DNA of 64,000 nt, from positions 67,229,352 through 67,293,351 of the forward strand of contig OY829537.1 of assembly GCA_963691705.1 (NCBI GenBank), given 5' to 3'. Of this stretch, positions 1 to 10,158 are shown in pieces (positions within the stretch are counted from its first letter, which is position 1; every line of letters begins with the position of its first letter). A program made the translations under genes and the position numbers. This DNA is from Viola odorata (taxonomy: Eukaryota > Streptophyta > Magnoliopsida > Malpighiales > Violaceae). Under the pieces are notes generated by a model. It saw nothing but the letters and a program-made list of their open reading frames with translations, did no database searches and had not been told where the DNA came from.

Positions 1-10
1 CCCTAACGTC

Positions 11-448
11 TTGAACAGCAATGCCCCTAACGCTAAACTCACCGAGGATCACGGGCAGCGGAAAGAACATAACACCAAAACCCCTGGCCGGCAGAGAGGC
101 AACTTCTCGAAAGGAAGACCCGGAGGATCCCCCACTCGGAAGCAAACGGACCCGCCAAAGGGCCGGATATACGATCCTGACCTCCCATCTCTCATACTCC
201 CATGGGCGGAGATCTTAGCAATAGTCCAACAGAGAAATTTGCCTATCCGTTACCCAGCTCCCGTGAAACCAGGAGTAATCATGGGAGGAAGAGAAAATGC
301 ATACTGCAAATTCCATAAGGTCAAGGGACATTCAAAATGCATACTTAAAATCGGCTATAGAGCGATTGGTCGAAGAGAGCTACCTTGGGGAATTTGCCAC
401 AAAGGCAAGGGAGGAAGCCAGAAACAACCCAACTGGAAATACAACTGA
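11..448 (+). pseudogene. E1 gag, C-terminal part with zinc-knuckle-like motif
   Basis: This is the 3' end of the E1 gag gene. The reading frame is basic and rich in Pro, Arg and Gly. It runs through a segment typical of Tat Gag C-termini (PLILPWAEI, then PIRYPAPVKPG) into YCKFHKVKGHSKC, a Cys-His cluster of the Tat type. Near 345 the frame shifts. The downstream sequence of Tat Gag (AIERLVEESYLGEFATKARE) is then read in the frame that starts at 297, so residues after the cluster in this frame are out of register. Gag would form the particle and bind the RNA through the Cys-His cluster. The N-terminal two thirds are missing because the window starts here. Confidence 0.7.
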
Positions 449-1445
449 GCAGAGGCAAGCGCCCTCGCACGCTACAGGGGCTAACGCAGTTCCCCTCGGG
501 CCAAATAGAGAAGCGCTCGCTATCGATAGCGACCAAATGCCCATGATAAATATCATTGCGGGAGGAGCACCCTATTGCGAGGAAATTATGCCGCAAACGC
601 CCAACCCTGGAGAAAAGCGCAAATGGGAGAGCGCGCAAACGAAAATCGAGGCGATAAGCGCCTTAGACAGAATGATATTGTCTTTCTCAGAGGAGGACGA
701 AAAAGGCATCGTCTTCCCGCATAATGACGCGATGGTTGTAACGCCCGTCATTGGAAGTCATGGGGTAAGAAGGACCCTTGTCGATAACGGGAGTGCAGTG
801 AATCTATTTTCATTGGAAGCATATAACTTGATGAAACGACCTGACGGTGAGCTATCGTCTTGCACGAGGCCAATTATTGGGATTGATGGAGTACCGATTC
901 CGGTAGCCGGAATAACATCCCTGCCGGTGTTCTTCCGGGAAGACACATCCAAACGCTCCGAAGAGCTATTATTTCTGGTCGTAGACCTAACGTTACCGTA
1001 TAATGCCATATTGGGGCGACCATTCCTTAATCGTTTTGGAGTGGCCATATCTCAAAAACACCTGCGGATGAAATATCCCTCATGGGACGGCGTGGTCTCA
1101 ATCAAAGGGGACCAAAAGCTGGCAGGCGAATGCTACTTACTTATGACTCAAAGGAGTTGTGACCGCTACGTTTGCGTGGCAGATGACCCTTTCGATGACA
1201 AAGAAGAAAAGCGCACTCAGCCGCTATATCAGATGGTATCAATCCCTATCGGTAAGGATAGTGAAACGAATCTCTTAGCCAGTGAGAAATTAAGCCTTGA
1301 AGAGAACGCGCAATTAATCCGGCTGTTGAGGAAATGCAAGGGAGAGTTTGCGTGGAAACCAGCAGACATGCCTAGAATCTCTCGGGAGGTCGCAGAACAC
1401 CGGCTGAACGTTAGTCCTGACGCCAAGCCTGTTCAACAAAGGTGA
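346..1445 (+). pseudogene. E1 gag end and aspartic protease
   Basis: The frame open from 297 to 1445 continues Gag after the frameshift and then enters the protease. The protease has the active-site motif LVDNGSAVN (catalytic Asp codon at 783), a flap-like region and the ILGRPFLNRF motif near 1010-1030, typical of Ty3/gypsy proteases. It would cut the Gag-Pol polyprotein inside the particle. The frame ends at a TGA (1443-1445) just before RT. E3 has an arginine codon (CGG) at the aligned place, so this is a nonsense mutation of one continuous gag-pol frame, not a natural gene end. Frame and phase match the RT segment that follows. Confidence 0.85.
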
Positions 1446-3524
1446 CGTGCTTTTTCATCGGAAAAGATAGCAGCCATCGAAAAGGAGTTGCTAAAGCTCA
1501 CAGAGGCGGGGTTCATTCAAGAAGTCCAGTACCCGACCTGGCTAGCTAATCCTGTGTTAGTCCCAAAGCCTAACGGGGACTGGCGCATGTGCATCGACTT
1601 TACTGACCTAAATAATGCTTGTCCCAAGGACTGCTATCCCCTTCCGCGAATAGATCGGTTAGTCGATCAAACCGCTGGGTATGCTTATCTAAGCTCCCTA
1701 GATGCGAATTCCGGATATCACCAAATCCCTATGGCCGTAGAGGACGAAGAAAAAGCTGCCTTCATCACTCCTAGGGCTACATACTGCTATACTGCAATGC
1801 CATTTTGGCTAAAGAATGCCGGTGCAACATTTCAGCGTATGGCAAACAAATTTTTTGAAAATCAAATCGGGAGAAATGTAGAGGCCTACGTAGACGACAT
1901 CTTGATCAAAAGTCGGAGTTTCAGAGAACACCTCGCTGGCTTGGAAGAAGTTTTCAATGTGATGAGAAAACACAAGATGAAGCTAAACCCGCGGAAGTGC
2001 ATGTTTGCATTTCAAACGGGAAAATTCTTGGGCTATGTGGTCAGCCAGAAGGGCATCCAACCCAACCCGTCAAAGATAAAAGCCATCCAGGATATGATAT
2101 CCCCGCGAACTGTCAAAGAGATACAGAAGTTAACTGGGCGATTCATATCTAAGCAAGGCGAGAGATGTTTGCCTTTCTTAAAAGTCATCCGCAACAAGGC
2201 TCCCTTCGGATGGACAGAGGAATGTGAGAAAGCGTTTGCAGGACTAAAAGCTTACCTATCATCAGATTTAGTGCTGACGAGACACGAGCCTGGCGACGAA
2301 CTATATCTATATTTGGGAATAGCTGACGAGGTAGTCAGCGCCGTCCTTGTGCGAAGTGAAGGGCACGTGCACCGTCCTGTATTCTTCGTGAGTCACATAT
2401 TGAAAGATGCCGAACTGCGATACGCTCCTATCAAGAAGATAGCACTCGCTCTAGTGCAAGCCACGAGAAAGATGGATCGATACTTCCAAACCCACCCCGT
2501 CATTGTACTCACGGATCAGCCATTGAGAAGAATCTTTAGAAAACCTGAATCTTCAGGAAGAATGCTAATTTGGGCTATCGAGCTCGAACAATACGGACTG
2601 CAATACAAAGCTAGACCAGCCGTTAAAGCCCAAGCGTTAGCTGAGTGCACATTCACAAAGCACACAAAGATAGATCTGTTGGAGGAAGAAGCAGAAAGTC
2701 CATGCCTACCGTCTCCGGAGACATTTACAGATACGTGGGTCATCCACGTAGATGGAGCAAAAAATCAAGAATCAGTTGGCGCAGGAGTTTTCTTAGTTGG
2801 ACCAAACGGCCTGGAGATGCGATACGCCATCAGAATCCTGCAGCCATTGTCCAACAATGCGGCTGAATATGAAGCGTTGCTGGCAGGACTCAGAATTGGA
2901 AATAGTTTCTCAATCGGAGCCACTCCCGGTGTGGAGAAGGAAGACAGAACACGTTTAAAGATCCGAGGAGATTCCAAACTAATAATGGATCAGGTTCTGG
3001 GGAACTCCCAAGCCAGAGAACCCATCATGGCCCAATACTTAGCCAAAGTGAAGCATGAGCTGTCAGAGATACAGGAAAAAGGCACCCTGGTCACCTTTGA
3101 GCACATTCCTAGAGAAAACAATGAAGAGGCCGATAGCCTCGCCAAGATGGCAGCCAATCCGGAAGCCTCAATACCCAGTGACGTGCGCTATGGAGAACTG
3201 CCTACACCTTCTTTCATGGAAGAGCAGGCATCGCTCTATGTGGAAGAAATGGAAAATGATTGGAGGATCCCAGTGATAGAATATCTGAAACATGATAAAC
3301 TACCGGGGGACCAGACAGAGAAAAAGAAAGTCCTAAAACGGGCAGCACGATGCACTTATTATAACGGAGAGTTAATACGAAGATGTTTCTCCCATCCAGC
3401 CGCTAAATGCATAACGGAGCAAGAAGGCTTACATGTGTTACGTGAAATTCACGAAGGGATATGTGGCATACACATTGCTAGCGACACTCTAGCAGCCCAA
3501 ATCTTCCGGTCAGGATTTTACTAG
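1446..3524 (+). pseudogene. E1 reverse transcriptase, RNase H and second archaeal-type RNase H
   Basis: RT begins right after the TGA at 1443. It shows the FTDLNNACPKD and LPRIDRLVDQ blocks and the catalytic YVDD at 1887-1898. A standard gypsy RNase H follows (DELYLYLGIADEVVSAVLV to TDQPLRRI), then a second RNase H starting WVIHVDGAKNQ near 2737, which marks the Tat lineage. The frame then enters the integrase zinc region (REIHEGICGIH) and stops at TAG 3522-3524. E3 has TGG (Trp) there. Other lesions: PFGLKN has become PFWLKN near 1800, and the connection after LTGR is about five residues shorter than in E3. RT and RNase H copy the RNA into DNA in the particle. This copy is probably inactive. 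Confidence 0.92.
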
Positions 3525-4496
3525 CCCACCATTCGATGGGATTGTCATAACTTTGTGAAAACCTGTCAGAAATGCCAGGAATATGCTAAGATTCCTCGAA
3601 AGCCAGCTGTGCCAATTTCAGAAATAGTCGCACCGTGCCCGTTTGCAAAATGGGGAATTGACATCCTGGGCCCGTTTCCAAAGGCTAGATCTCAGTTAAA
3701 ATTTGTGGTCGTAGTGGTAGACTACTTCACAAAGTGGGCCGAAGCTGAGGCGTTAGCTACCATCACCACCGAAAAATTTTGGCGTTTCTTCAAACACCAA
3801 GTCATCATGCGATTTGGAGTACCACGCGTGCTAGTTAGCGACAACGGGACACAATTTACAAGCCAGTTCTTTAGGGATCAATGTGCAGAGTTCCAGATAG
3901 AGCAAAGATTCTCCTCTGTGGCACATCCCCAAACCAACGGCCAGGCGGAAGTAACCAACCGCAGCATCCTTAGTGGCATCAAAAGAAACTTGGAAGGGTC
4001 CAAGAAGAAATGGCCAGACGAATTGCCATATGTACTATGGGCCTACCGCATGACTGTCAAGGCCAGCACGGGAGAGACCCCGTTCGCGTTAGCATTCGGA
4101 ACCGAAGCTGTCACACCAGTCGAGATTGGCATGATGAGCCTCCGGGTGGCTCACTTCAAAGAAGAAAACAACGAAGAAAGGTTACGAGCTAACCTCGATA
4201 CTCTACCAGAAACACACGAGGAAACCCTCCTGAAAACCCTGCACTACAAGAGGAAAATGGCACAATATCACAACCGGCAAGTGAGGGAGCGATTGCTCAA
4301 AACTGGAGATTTAGTGCTCAGAGACAGGCGGGCAGCAGGACAACGTATGGGAAAACTCAGTCCAAGCTGGGATGGACCATATCGTGTCACCCGCATTGTG
4401 GGAAAAGGAGCATACCATCTGGAAACGCTCGAGGGAATGCCTCTGCAGAATTCTTGGAACATTGCTCGGCTGAGGTTATACTACGCCAGGAGCTAA
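3525..4496 (+). pseudogene. E1 integrase, catalytic core and C-terminal domain
   Basis: This continues the upstream frame after the TAG at 3522. The zinc-finger cysteines are at CQKCQ. The catalytic triad is intact: Asp in WGIDILGPF (3660-3662), Asp in SDNGTQF (3840-3842) and Glu in NGQAEVTNR (3948-3950), with 35 residues between the last two (D,D-35-E). The C-terminal part ends with the GPY-like SWDGPYRVTRIVGKGAYHLE and a natural TAA at 4494-4496. There is no chromodomain, as expected for Tat. Integrase would insert the DNA copy into the host chromosome. Structured tandem repeats begin about 85 bp downstream. Confidence 0.93.
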
Positions 4497-4581
4497 TCGG
4501 GTAACATCAAAGTTATTCTAATAAATGAATATTGAGATATTCACTATGCGTTTGCTACTGGTAATATGCAGGTAGCGAAGA

Positions 4582-5070
4582 ATGCCAGGAGTGAAAATCC
4601 TATCCTTGTGATGGCTGGTCCTGATCAGACAGCTCACTAAGACGAGGCACGCCCTGGCATAACAAGGCGTTTGGGAGTGAAAATCCTATCCTTGTGGTAA
4701 CCGTGCTCACATAGACGGCCCGTTAAGATGAGGCACGCCCCCAAACGGCTCCCCGAAGTGAAAATCCTATCCTTGTGGCAACCGTGCTCACATAGACGGC
4801 CCGTTAAGATGAGGCACGCCCCGGAATCCTTGGGAGTGAAATCCTATTCTTGTGGTAACCCCATAAGGAGAGGCACGCCCCAAGGAGAGACTAACTCCGT
4901 CCTAGAAGTGAAAATCCTATCCTTGTGGTAACCGTGCTCACATAGACGGCCCATTGAGACGAGGCACGATTCCACGGACGTGAGGTACAACGCTTGGGGG
5001 TGAAAAGTCCTATCCTTGTGATGGCTGGTCCTGATCAGACAGCTCACTAAGACGAGGCACTCCCCAAAGC
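4582..5070 (+). repeat. E1: six-unit tandem array of stem-loop modules after integrase
   Basis: The conserved core GTGAAAATCCTATCCTTGTG recurs with its first G at 4591, 4677, 4758, 4836, 4908 and 5000, and each unit closes with GAGGCAC. The flanks of a unit are complementary to each other and differ between units: 4582-4589 with 4653-4660, 4668-4675 with 4740-4747, 4828-4834 with 4879-4885, 4898-4902 with 4976-4980, and 4992-4999 with 5062-5070 (one bulge). Unit 3 pairs poorly. Inside each unit CTTGTGA pairs with TCACTAAG, and in variant units both sides change together. Tandem repeats after pol are known in Tat/Ogre elements; the shared fold is my reading. Confidence 0.9.
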
Positions 5071-5299
5071 CTATCTGTGGCGAAAGGAAACAAAGACATC
5101 CCAACTAGTAGCCGCGCGGTTGATACCCGGTGAAGCGATGTTGGAGCCTATCTGTGGCGAAAGGAAACAAAGACATCCCAACTAGTAGCCGCGCGGTTGA
5201 TACCCGGTGAAGTGATGTTGGAGCCTATCTGTGGCAAAAAGAAACAAAAGAAATCCTAACTAGTAGTCGCGCGGTTGATACCCGGTGAAACGATGACGG
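5069..5299 (+). repeat. E1: three 77-bp tandem repeats
   Basis: Three copies start at 5069, 5146 and 5223 with the phrase GCCTATCTGTGGC and share CTAGTAGYCGCGCGGTTGAT. Copies 1 and 2 are nearly identical. Copy 3 has several changes (GGCAAAAAGAAAC in place of GGCGAAAGGAAAC). The block follows directly on the stem-loop array. E3 shows no clear counterpart, so it was gained in E1 or lost from E3. No reading frame runs through it. Confidence 0.9.
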
Positions 5300-5677
5300 T
5301 GAGATGACCGTACTGCAACAACAACGTTGAAACAGACGTAAAGCCCCCTCTGACAACAAGGGACGGCAGGAATATGAGCGCAGCAGATGCGGAAGCAACG
5401 CTGATTTACTCTCAGAAATACTATCTGAGGATATAATGGTAATGCTACTCGAATGCAGATGATGAAAAGCAAACGGGATACAACGCGAAACTATGGAAAC
5501 CTAACGCCAAACGTCCCATGCGGACAAGTAATCAAACGACATTATGAAGAAAAGTAGATAAAAAACTTCTATCCAAAAATAGTGGATTAGCCAAGTCAAG
5601 GCCGACATCGTTTAAAGTACAAAATAAGGATGGGCCCGTCAGCCACAAAAATGTAAAACATCTAAACAACAAAAAGT
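5300..5677. other. E1 spacer between tandem repeats and antisense gene end
   Basis: No gene, RNA or repeat is visible here. It contains what should be the 3' untranslated and polyadenylation region of the minus-strand gene that ends at 5678. The base composition is mixed and there is no long open frame in either direction. Confidence 0.6.
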
Positions 5678-7974
5678 CTAAAGATTGGGTGGCGTGTTGA
5701 CCCCTTCTTGCTGAGCAGCCTTCCACTGGTAGAAACCGCTATCATTAACGGTTGAGGCTCTCTTGTCAAAATAAGTAGAGAGATCGTCAATACGAAGCTC
5801 TTCAACCCTATAATGATGCATCACGGCTTCTGACATGATTCCCCCACCCTGCTCCAAGTACCAACGGTTCTTCTCAGCGTTAAGGGAGGAATCGGCAGAT
5901 AGCTCAGCGTTTCTCTGTCTCTCCAGACGCAGGCTATTCTCCTCCTGAGAGAGGCGTATGGCCAGATCAGCACGTTGTCACTTCTCCTCCTTCAAAGCCA
6001 ATTTAGCGGCCTCCAGCTCTTGCTTAACAGTTGTAGCCTCTCCCCGAGCAGTCTCCATACCTTCTTTGGCAGCAGCAAGGGCATTTTCAAGACGATGTCG
6101 TTCTTCCAGCAGCCTTTTTATCTCTCCTTGCCCGTTAGCTACAGCTCTGGCATTCTCCTCATCCATATAGTGAAGATGGCAAAGTATAGAAAATGCCTGA
6201 GAGCGAAGGAAATTGATGCGCCCCTGCTCGCCCCGAGCCACAAAGGCATCCCTCTCCCTTGGAAGAGACAAAATCTCTGCCACCAGATAAGCGGTAGAGG
6301 AAATCACGGTCTCATGATCAGCATCGGCAGGAAACTGCAGAATACTGTCCCTAAAGGAGCGTAAGCTAACGTGATGAGTCGGTAGGAGAGGAGGCTCGTA
6401 TGGAGAGATACCAGCCATTAAGGCAGGGGCGGGGCCACCCCTCGCAATAGTTGGATGAGGCATCGGAACAAAGAACAACGCACCAGGAGAAGCTGGCCGG
6501 CTAGTGGAGCCCTCCACGTTAGGCATTAAGACCTCATTACCTCCGGGCACCTCAGGATTAAGGGCATCAGAATCATAGCCCGTTGGGGTGTGCGCAGAAT
6601 GGATCGGAGAACCAGGAGGCACATGGGGTTGACCGGCAAAATCAACAGGTTCAGATTGATCAGCAGACGCACCCTCGCCCCCAAGGGCACTCGAACTACG
6701 ATTGGCGGCCGAGGAAGAAGGGCTATTCTGAAGATCATAGCGAGCTTTCTTCTGACGCTCGCGAAGGACATCGGCGATACCCATATCTCCCTGGGAGGTA
6801 GAGGGAACAGAAGCAGCAACGACTTCCTAAATAGCACAGGACGTGATAAGGAAATCGTGTAAAAAGAAAGACAAAGTTCTAAAAATAAGAAAAATGCTCA
6901 CCTGAGTGGTGGAGGACACAAGAGGAATCCCAACAGGAATCGGATCAACCGTAGCCTCTGAAGAAACAACAGTCTGGGACGAAACGGATGGGGCAACACG
7001 TGCTTTCCTAGGCCTTTTCTGTCTTACAACCCGAGTGCCCGTAACGTTAGCGGTAGCGATGGACTCCCCTTCCTCGGCGTTAGCGGCAGCAGCAGCCCTA
7101 GCTTCAGCAGCAACTTTCTTTTTCGCCTCCTGTTTCCTCCTCCTTCGGAAATACTCGGGCTCCCAACCAGGCGGAGGCACTGCACAATCACAAAACGTTA
7201 GCGTTAGTACTTCTTGAAAATGCAAAAGAAAAAGGTCAAACGCTCACCCTTCTTGCACTGTTCCACGGGCAACCCGTTGGCCACTTTTCGGGCATCAACG
7301 CTAAAATCAAATTGAAGCAGCGTCTTCAACCAGCCATCCTCCGGGTCGGAAAGGGGTTTCCGATGACCCCAAGCCCCATCTTTAATTGTTTCGTTGAAGC
7401 CAGCCCTCCACAACGGCTCAAGCAGATCAACAATAAAAAATTCCTCTTTCCAGTGAGGAATAGAAGACTCAATGCCCATAAGTTTCCAGGTAAAGGGCTT
7501 CAAAGAACCGTCTTCGTAGCGAGGCGATATCGATATCACCCCTTTACGGGAATACAATTGGAAAATGTCATGAAGCAACGCTAAGGTGGGAGATTCTATT
7601 CCATTGAAACGGCACAGTGCGGCAAAAGCACTAACAACGCAAATTGCGTTAGGACTCAACTGAGCCGGAGCCAAATCAGAATCAGCCAACAACAATTTTA
7701 CAAGCGGGTCAAAAGGGAGACGAAACCCATGATCGAAGAGCTTAGCATACAGCATTCTACTATTTCCGGGCAAAATGTTGTTCAGTCGAAGCGACTCAGA
7801 AGCAGGATGCACGGGATATTCCTTGGGAAATCGCGCAGAAAACCCAGCAAGTCTACGGTTAATTAAGGGCAGCGTGTACAGAGAAGTGGGAGTAGTATCA
7901 ATTACTTCTTCCCCGGAGGACCTTTGAGGGTCTCCTTCTTCAGAGGATTTCTTAGTTCTAGCCATGGCCAACAA
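5678..7974 (-). pseudogene. Antisense three-exon gene of E1, 'putative gypsy type transposon' (PF04195-like) protein
   Basis: Exons read 7974-7248, 7179-6902 and 6826-5678. Donor sites are AGG|GTGAGC and CAG|GTGAGC, acceptors TGCAG and TTTAG, intron lengths 68 and 75 bp. Phases fit throughout, giving 717 codons before the TAG at 5680-5678. Exon 1 encodes the plant domain found antisense in gypsy elements (PFDPLVKLLLADSDLAPAQL, then FAALCRFNGIESPTLALLHD). Exon 2 is basic and Ala-rich (YFRRRRKQEAKKK). Exon 3 is Pro/Ser-rich and ends in a long coiled coil of Glu, Leu and Ala. One in-frame TGA at 5980-5978, probably a former CGA, would remove the last 100 residues. The start may be Met at 7974 or at 7965. 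The function of this family is unknown. A TATA-like box lies about 100 bp upstream. Confidence 0.8.
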
Positions 7975-8071
7975 GGAAGAAACAAAGAGAAAAGAAAAAG
8001 ACGTGTACCTTGTACCTTCGTGAAAGAGAACGCGAGGAGTCTTGAACCAGAAAGAGAGAGCGGCGCAAAGT

Positions 8072-8079
8072 ATTTATCC
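8072..8079 (-). promoter_or_regulatory. TATA-like box of the antisense gene
   Basis: On the minus strand the sequence reads GATAAATA, about 100 bp upstream of the first ATG of the spliced antisense gene. Spacing suits a plant TATA box with a start site about 30 bp downstream. The assignment is by position and motif only. Confidence 0.5.
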
Positions 8080-8797
8080 AAAGGGGCAACAACGTATAAG
8101 GGAAAGATAGAAAAAGAAAAAAAGGGTAGAGGAAACAATAGATATAACCCTGAAAGGAGACGACCAGTCAGCGGCAAACACGTGGCAAAGTAGCGCGTCA
8201 TAAAGAAAGGCACGCGCCAGAAGGTGCAAATTTGAAATAAGGACGAAACGCTTCTGCATTCGCAACTCCCTAGGAGACGCCTGCTCCAAACGCCTCTTTA
8301 TGGAAGGACACGTGTCTTCTTTCATCATTACCCTTCAAGTCGCATTAAATGAGGGACAGGGGGATTGAGTAAAAAACATAAAAAGCAGCGCCGGCCTTGC
8401 CAAACGGCGCGATGATACGAAGGAAGACAAAAAGGAAAATTCGAAGTGAGGGCAAAAGTTTTGAGAAATTGGAGAATGGCCCTTCTTAAAGGATAAAAAT
8501 GCCACCGCATTAATTGAGTCACCAATCGGGCGAAGACGCGTGTAAAAGAAGTTGGCCACGTGGAAGCGCATTAAAGAAATTTAAAAAAAGAGAAGTTATT
8601 CGTCGAGACTCCCCAAAAGGGCGAGACAGTATTGACCCAGTCAGAGTAACTGTGAAGCGATTGCCTCAGTCAGGCCAACCGCTTGCGTTAGCTATCACCA
8701 AGAACCAGCAGGCTAACGGAAATAACGACAAAATTGAAAAGGCAGGAAACATCATTTTATTCATAAAACGCCAATAGGCGGGTACAATGCAAAATGG
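8080..8797. other. E1 spacer between antisense genes
   Basis: Short overlapping frames on both strands do not resemble any protein I know. The stretch should hold the promoter of the antisense gene that starts at 7974 and the 3' end of the antisense frame that stops at 8798. Nothing else can be supported. Confidence 0.5.
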
Positions 8798-9220
8798 CTA
8801 ATCCTCATCAGGCCAGTAAATGCCATGGTGATAAACCCCGTCATCATCAAGGAATGGCATCTTCCCGTCAGCATTCGGGACAGGCTGGTCTGCCTCCCTT
8901 TCTGGGCAGGACCCTGACGGGCATGACTTTTCTTTGACACTCGAATCTGCCAACCCCGCACCAACACCGGTGGGAAAATCCTCGTTCAGCGAGCAATCAG
9001 GGGAAGAAAAACGTTTGCCACCCTCTTGAATAGCAGAACCAGAAGAAGCCAAAGTCGCAAAGGGCGTCGGGGAAGTCCGTTTCCCCTGCCTCTTACGACC
9101 CTTTCGGCGGACCGGAGGCCTCCATGGGGGCGAAGGAGGGGGATGATCTGAGTCCGGTGAAGTCGGGGGAGTCGGCAAGGAGTCGCGATCCATGGAACTT
9201 AAGAAATAAAAATCTGCCAT
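8798..9220 (-). CDS. Second antisense ORF of E1, small Pro-rich basic protein
   Basis: The frame read from Met at 9220 (MADFYFLSS) or from Met at 9193 (MDRDSLPTPP) runs to a stop at 8798 and encodes about 140 or 131 residues. It has a Pro/Ser-rich N-terminus (PTPPTSPDSDHPPPSPP), a basic block (RRKGRKRQGKR) and an acidic end (GVYHHGIYWPDED). I do not recognise the family. A good TATA box lies 66-93 bp upstream on the same strand. A pyrimidine tract plus TTTGCAG just upstream of the first ATG looks like an intron acceptor, so the 5' end may be spliced. It lies between two other antisense frames in the same element. Confidence 0.5.
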   Translation of the reverse strand: MADFYFLSSMDRDSLPTPPTSPDSDHPPPSPPWRPPVRRKGRKRQGKRTSPTPFATLASSGSAIQEGGKRFSSPDCSLNEDFPTGVGAGLADSSVKEKSCPSGSCPEREADQPVPNADGKMPFLDDDGVYHHGIYWPDED

Positions 9221-9285
9221 GTGACCTGCAAAAGCAAAAAAGAAGGAAAAGGATGAAGATGAACAGGAAAGGGAAACCAAGCTCC

Positions 9286-9293
9286 CTTATATA
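9286..9293 (-). promoter_or_regulatory. TATA box of the second antisense ORF
   Basis: The minus strand reads GGCTATATAAGGGAGC here, a canonical plant TATA box, 66 bp before the first possible ATG (9220). No other feature explains it. Confidence 0.6.
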
Positions 9294-9707
9294 GCCGAGT
9301 GAGCACTTCGATCCCTGAAAAATCAATTAAGACGCTTGGGAAAAATAACTGCAATTGCAGAATCCGATCCGTCACAGGCGCATCTGCTTGTTGAACGCAC
9401 CAATCAAAGGGCACCAAAGAACCGCCCAACCACCTGCCACTGAAAAGACGGCCCTGTAATAGTCAAGACAGAGCATTCATTGCTAATTCCCGGAACACGA
9501 CCACTGCAATACAATGTCACGAGGAAGACCCATTTTCAGTTGGGCTCTTGACAAATATTTCCAACCAATAAAGCAAGCAACCAAGCAAGAAAAAGAGAAG
9601 ACTTGGGAAAAAGCAGAGATAGTTATTTATTTATGGCCAGGTGGCCTTAGCGTTCAAATATATACAAGAAACATAAGAAAAACCACGAGAAGAAGCGAAG
9701 CCAGCGG

Positions 9708-10091
9708 TCAGATATTAGACCCCGCATCATCTTCCCCTGGCACAATGGGAACCTCCCTTAAAGCGTCAGCAACGGAGGTCAGTTCGGAAGAGCAAGCTCT
9801 CATGCCCTTTAGGCAGCAGGCCAGCAGATCTTTCCTCTGCTGCAGCATCGAGGTCACCACATCAAGGTGAGCACTGACAGTGGCCAGTTTCGCCAGACTC
9901 TCTAGGGGACTAAAATCCTCTAGAGTTATTCCCAGCTGCCTAGACAGAATAGGGGTTAGCACCCCCTGCAACTCCAGGATATCCTCGGAGGTCTTGGTGA
10001 TCATCCTCTCCAGGAAGCCGATATCACCCTCAGTAAGATTCTTCAGGGTCAGAGTTTTAGAGATCAGGAAATTGCGAGTCAGTTCATCCAT
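9708..10091 (-). CDS. Third antisense ORF of E1, small acidic/helical protein
   Basis: From Met at 10091 (MDELTRNFLISKTL) the frame runs 127 residues to a stop at 9708. It looks helical, with regularly spaced Leu (LTLKNLTEGDIGFLERMI and later HLDVVTSMLQQRKDLL). I do not recognise the family. The longer frame upstream of this Met is likely 5' UTR, since a TATA box falls inside it about 61 bp before the ATG. It is the antisense frame closest to the 3' LTR. Whether it is translated cannot be told from the sequence. Confidence 0.5.
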   Translation of the reverse strand: MDELTRNFLISKTLTLKNLTEGDIGFLERMITKTSEDILELQGVLTPILSRQLGITLEDFSPLESLAKLATVSAHLDVVTSMLQQRKDLLACCLKGMRACSSELTSVADALREVPIVPGEDDAGSNI

Positions 10092-10151
10092 GGCGAAATA
10101 TGAAAAGAAAGAACGTGAAAATGGGAACAAAGTGGCGCAGAGGAACCTCTG

Positions 10152-10158
10152 ATTTATA
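10152..10158 (-). promoter_or_regulatory. TATA box of the third antisense ORF
   Basis: The minus strand reads GATCTATAAATCAGAGG, a consensus TATA box 61 bp upstream of the ATG at 10091. All three antisense frames of E1 have such a box at a similar distance. Confidence 0.6.

Noticed and set aside
297..638. Minus-strand frames over gag and pol of E1, E2 and E3 (for example 345-638, 758-1048, 18335-18646)
   Set aside because: They mirror real coding regions on the other strand, have no family resemblance and share the codon pattern of a shadow frame.
4582..5070. Hammerhead ribozyme in the repeat units (GAYGA and GAAA phrases near a stem)
   Set aside because: The CUGANGA box is incomplete (AAGAYGA), the stem next to it is out of register, and there is only one inner hairpin where a hammerhead with this open stem needs two. 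A self-cleaving activity cannot be claimed.
4582..5070. CRISPR-like array
   Set aside because: Regular repeats with variable parts, but in a plant retrotransposon, with imperfect repeats and stems formed by the variable parts themselves. There are no cas genes.
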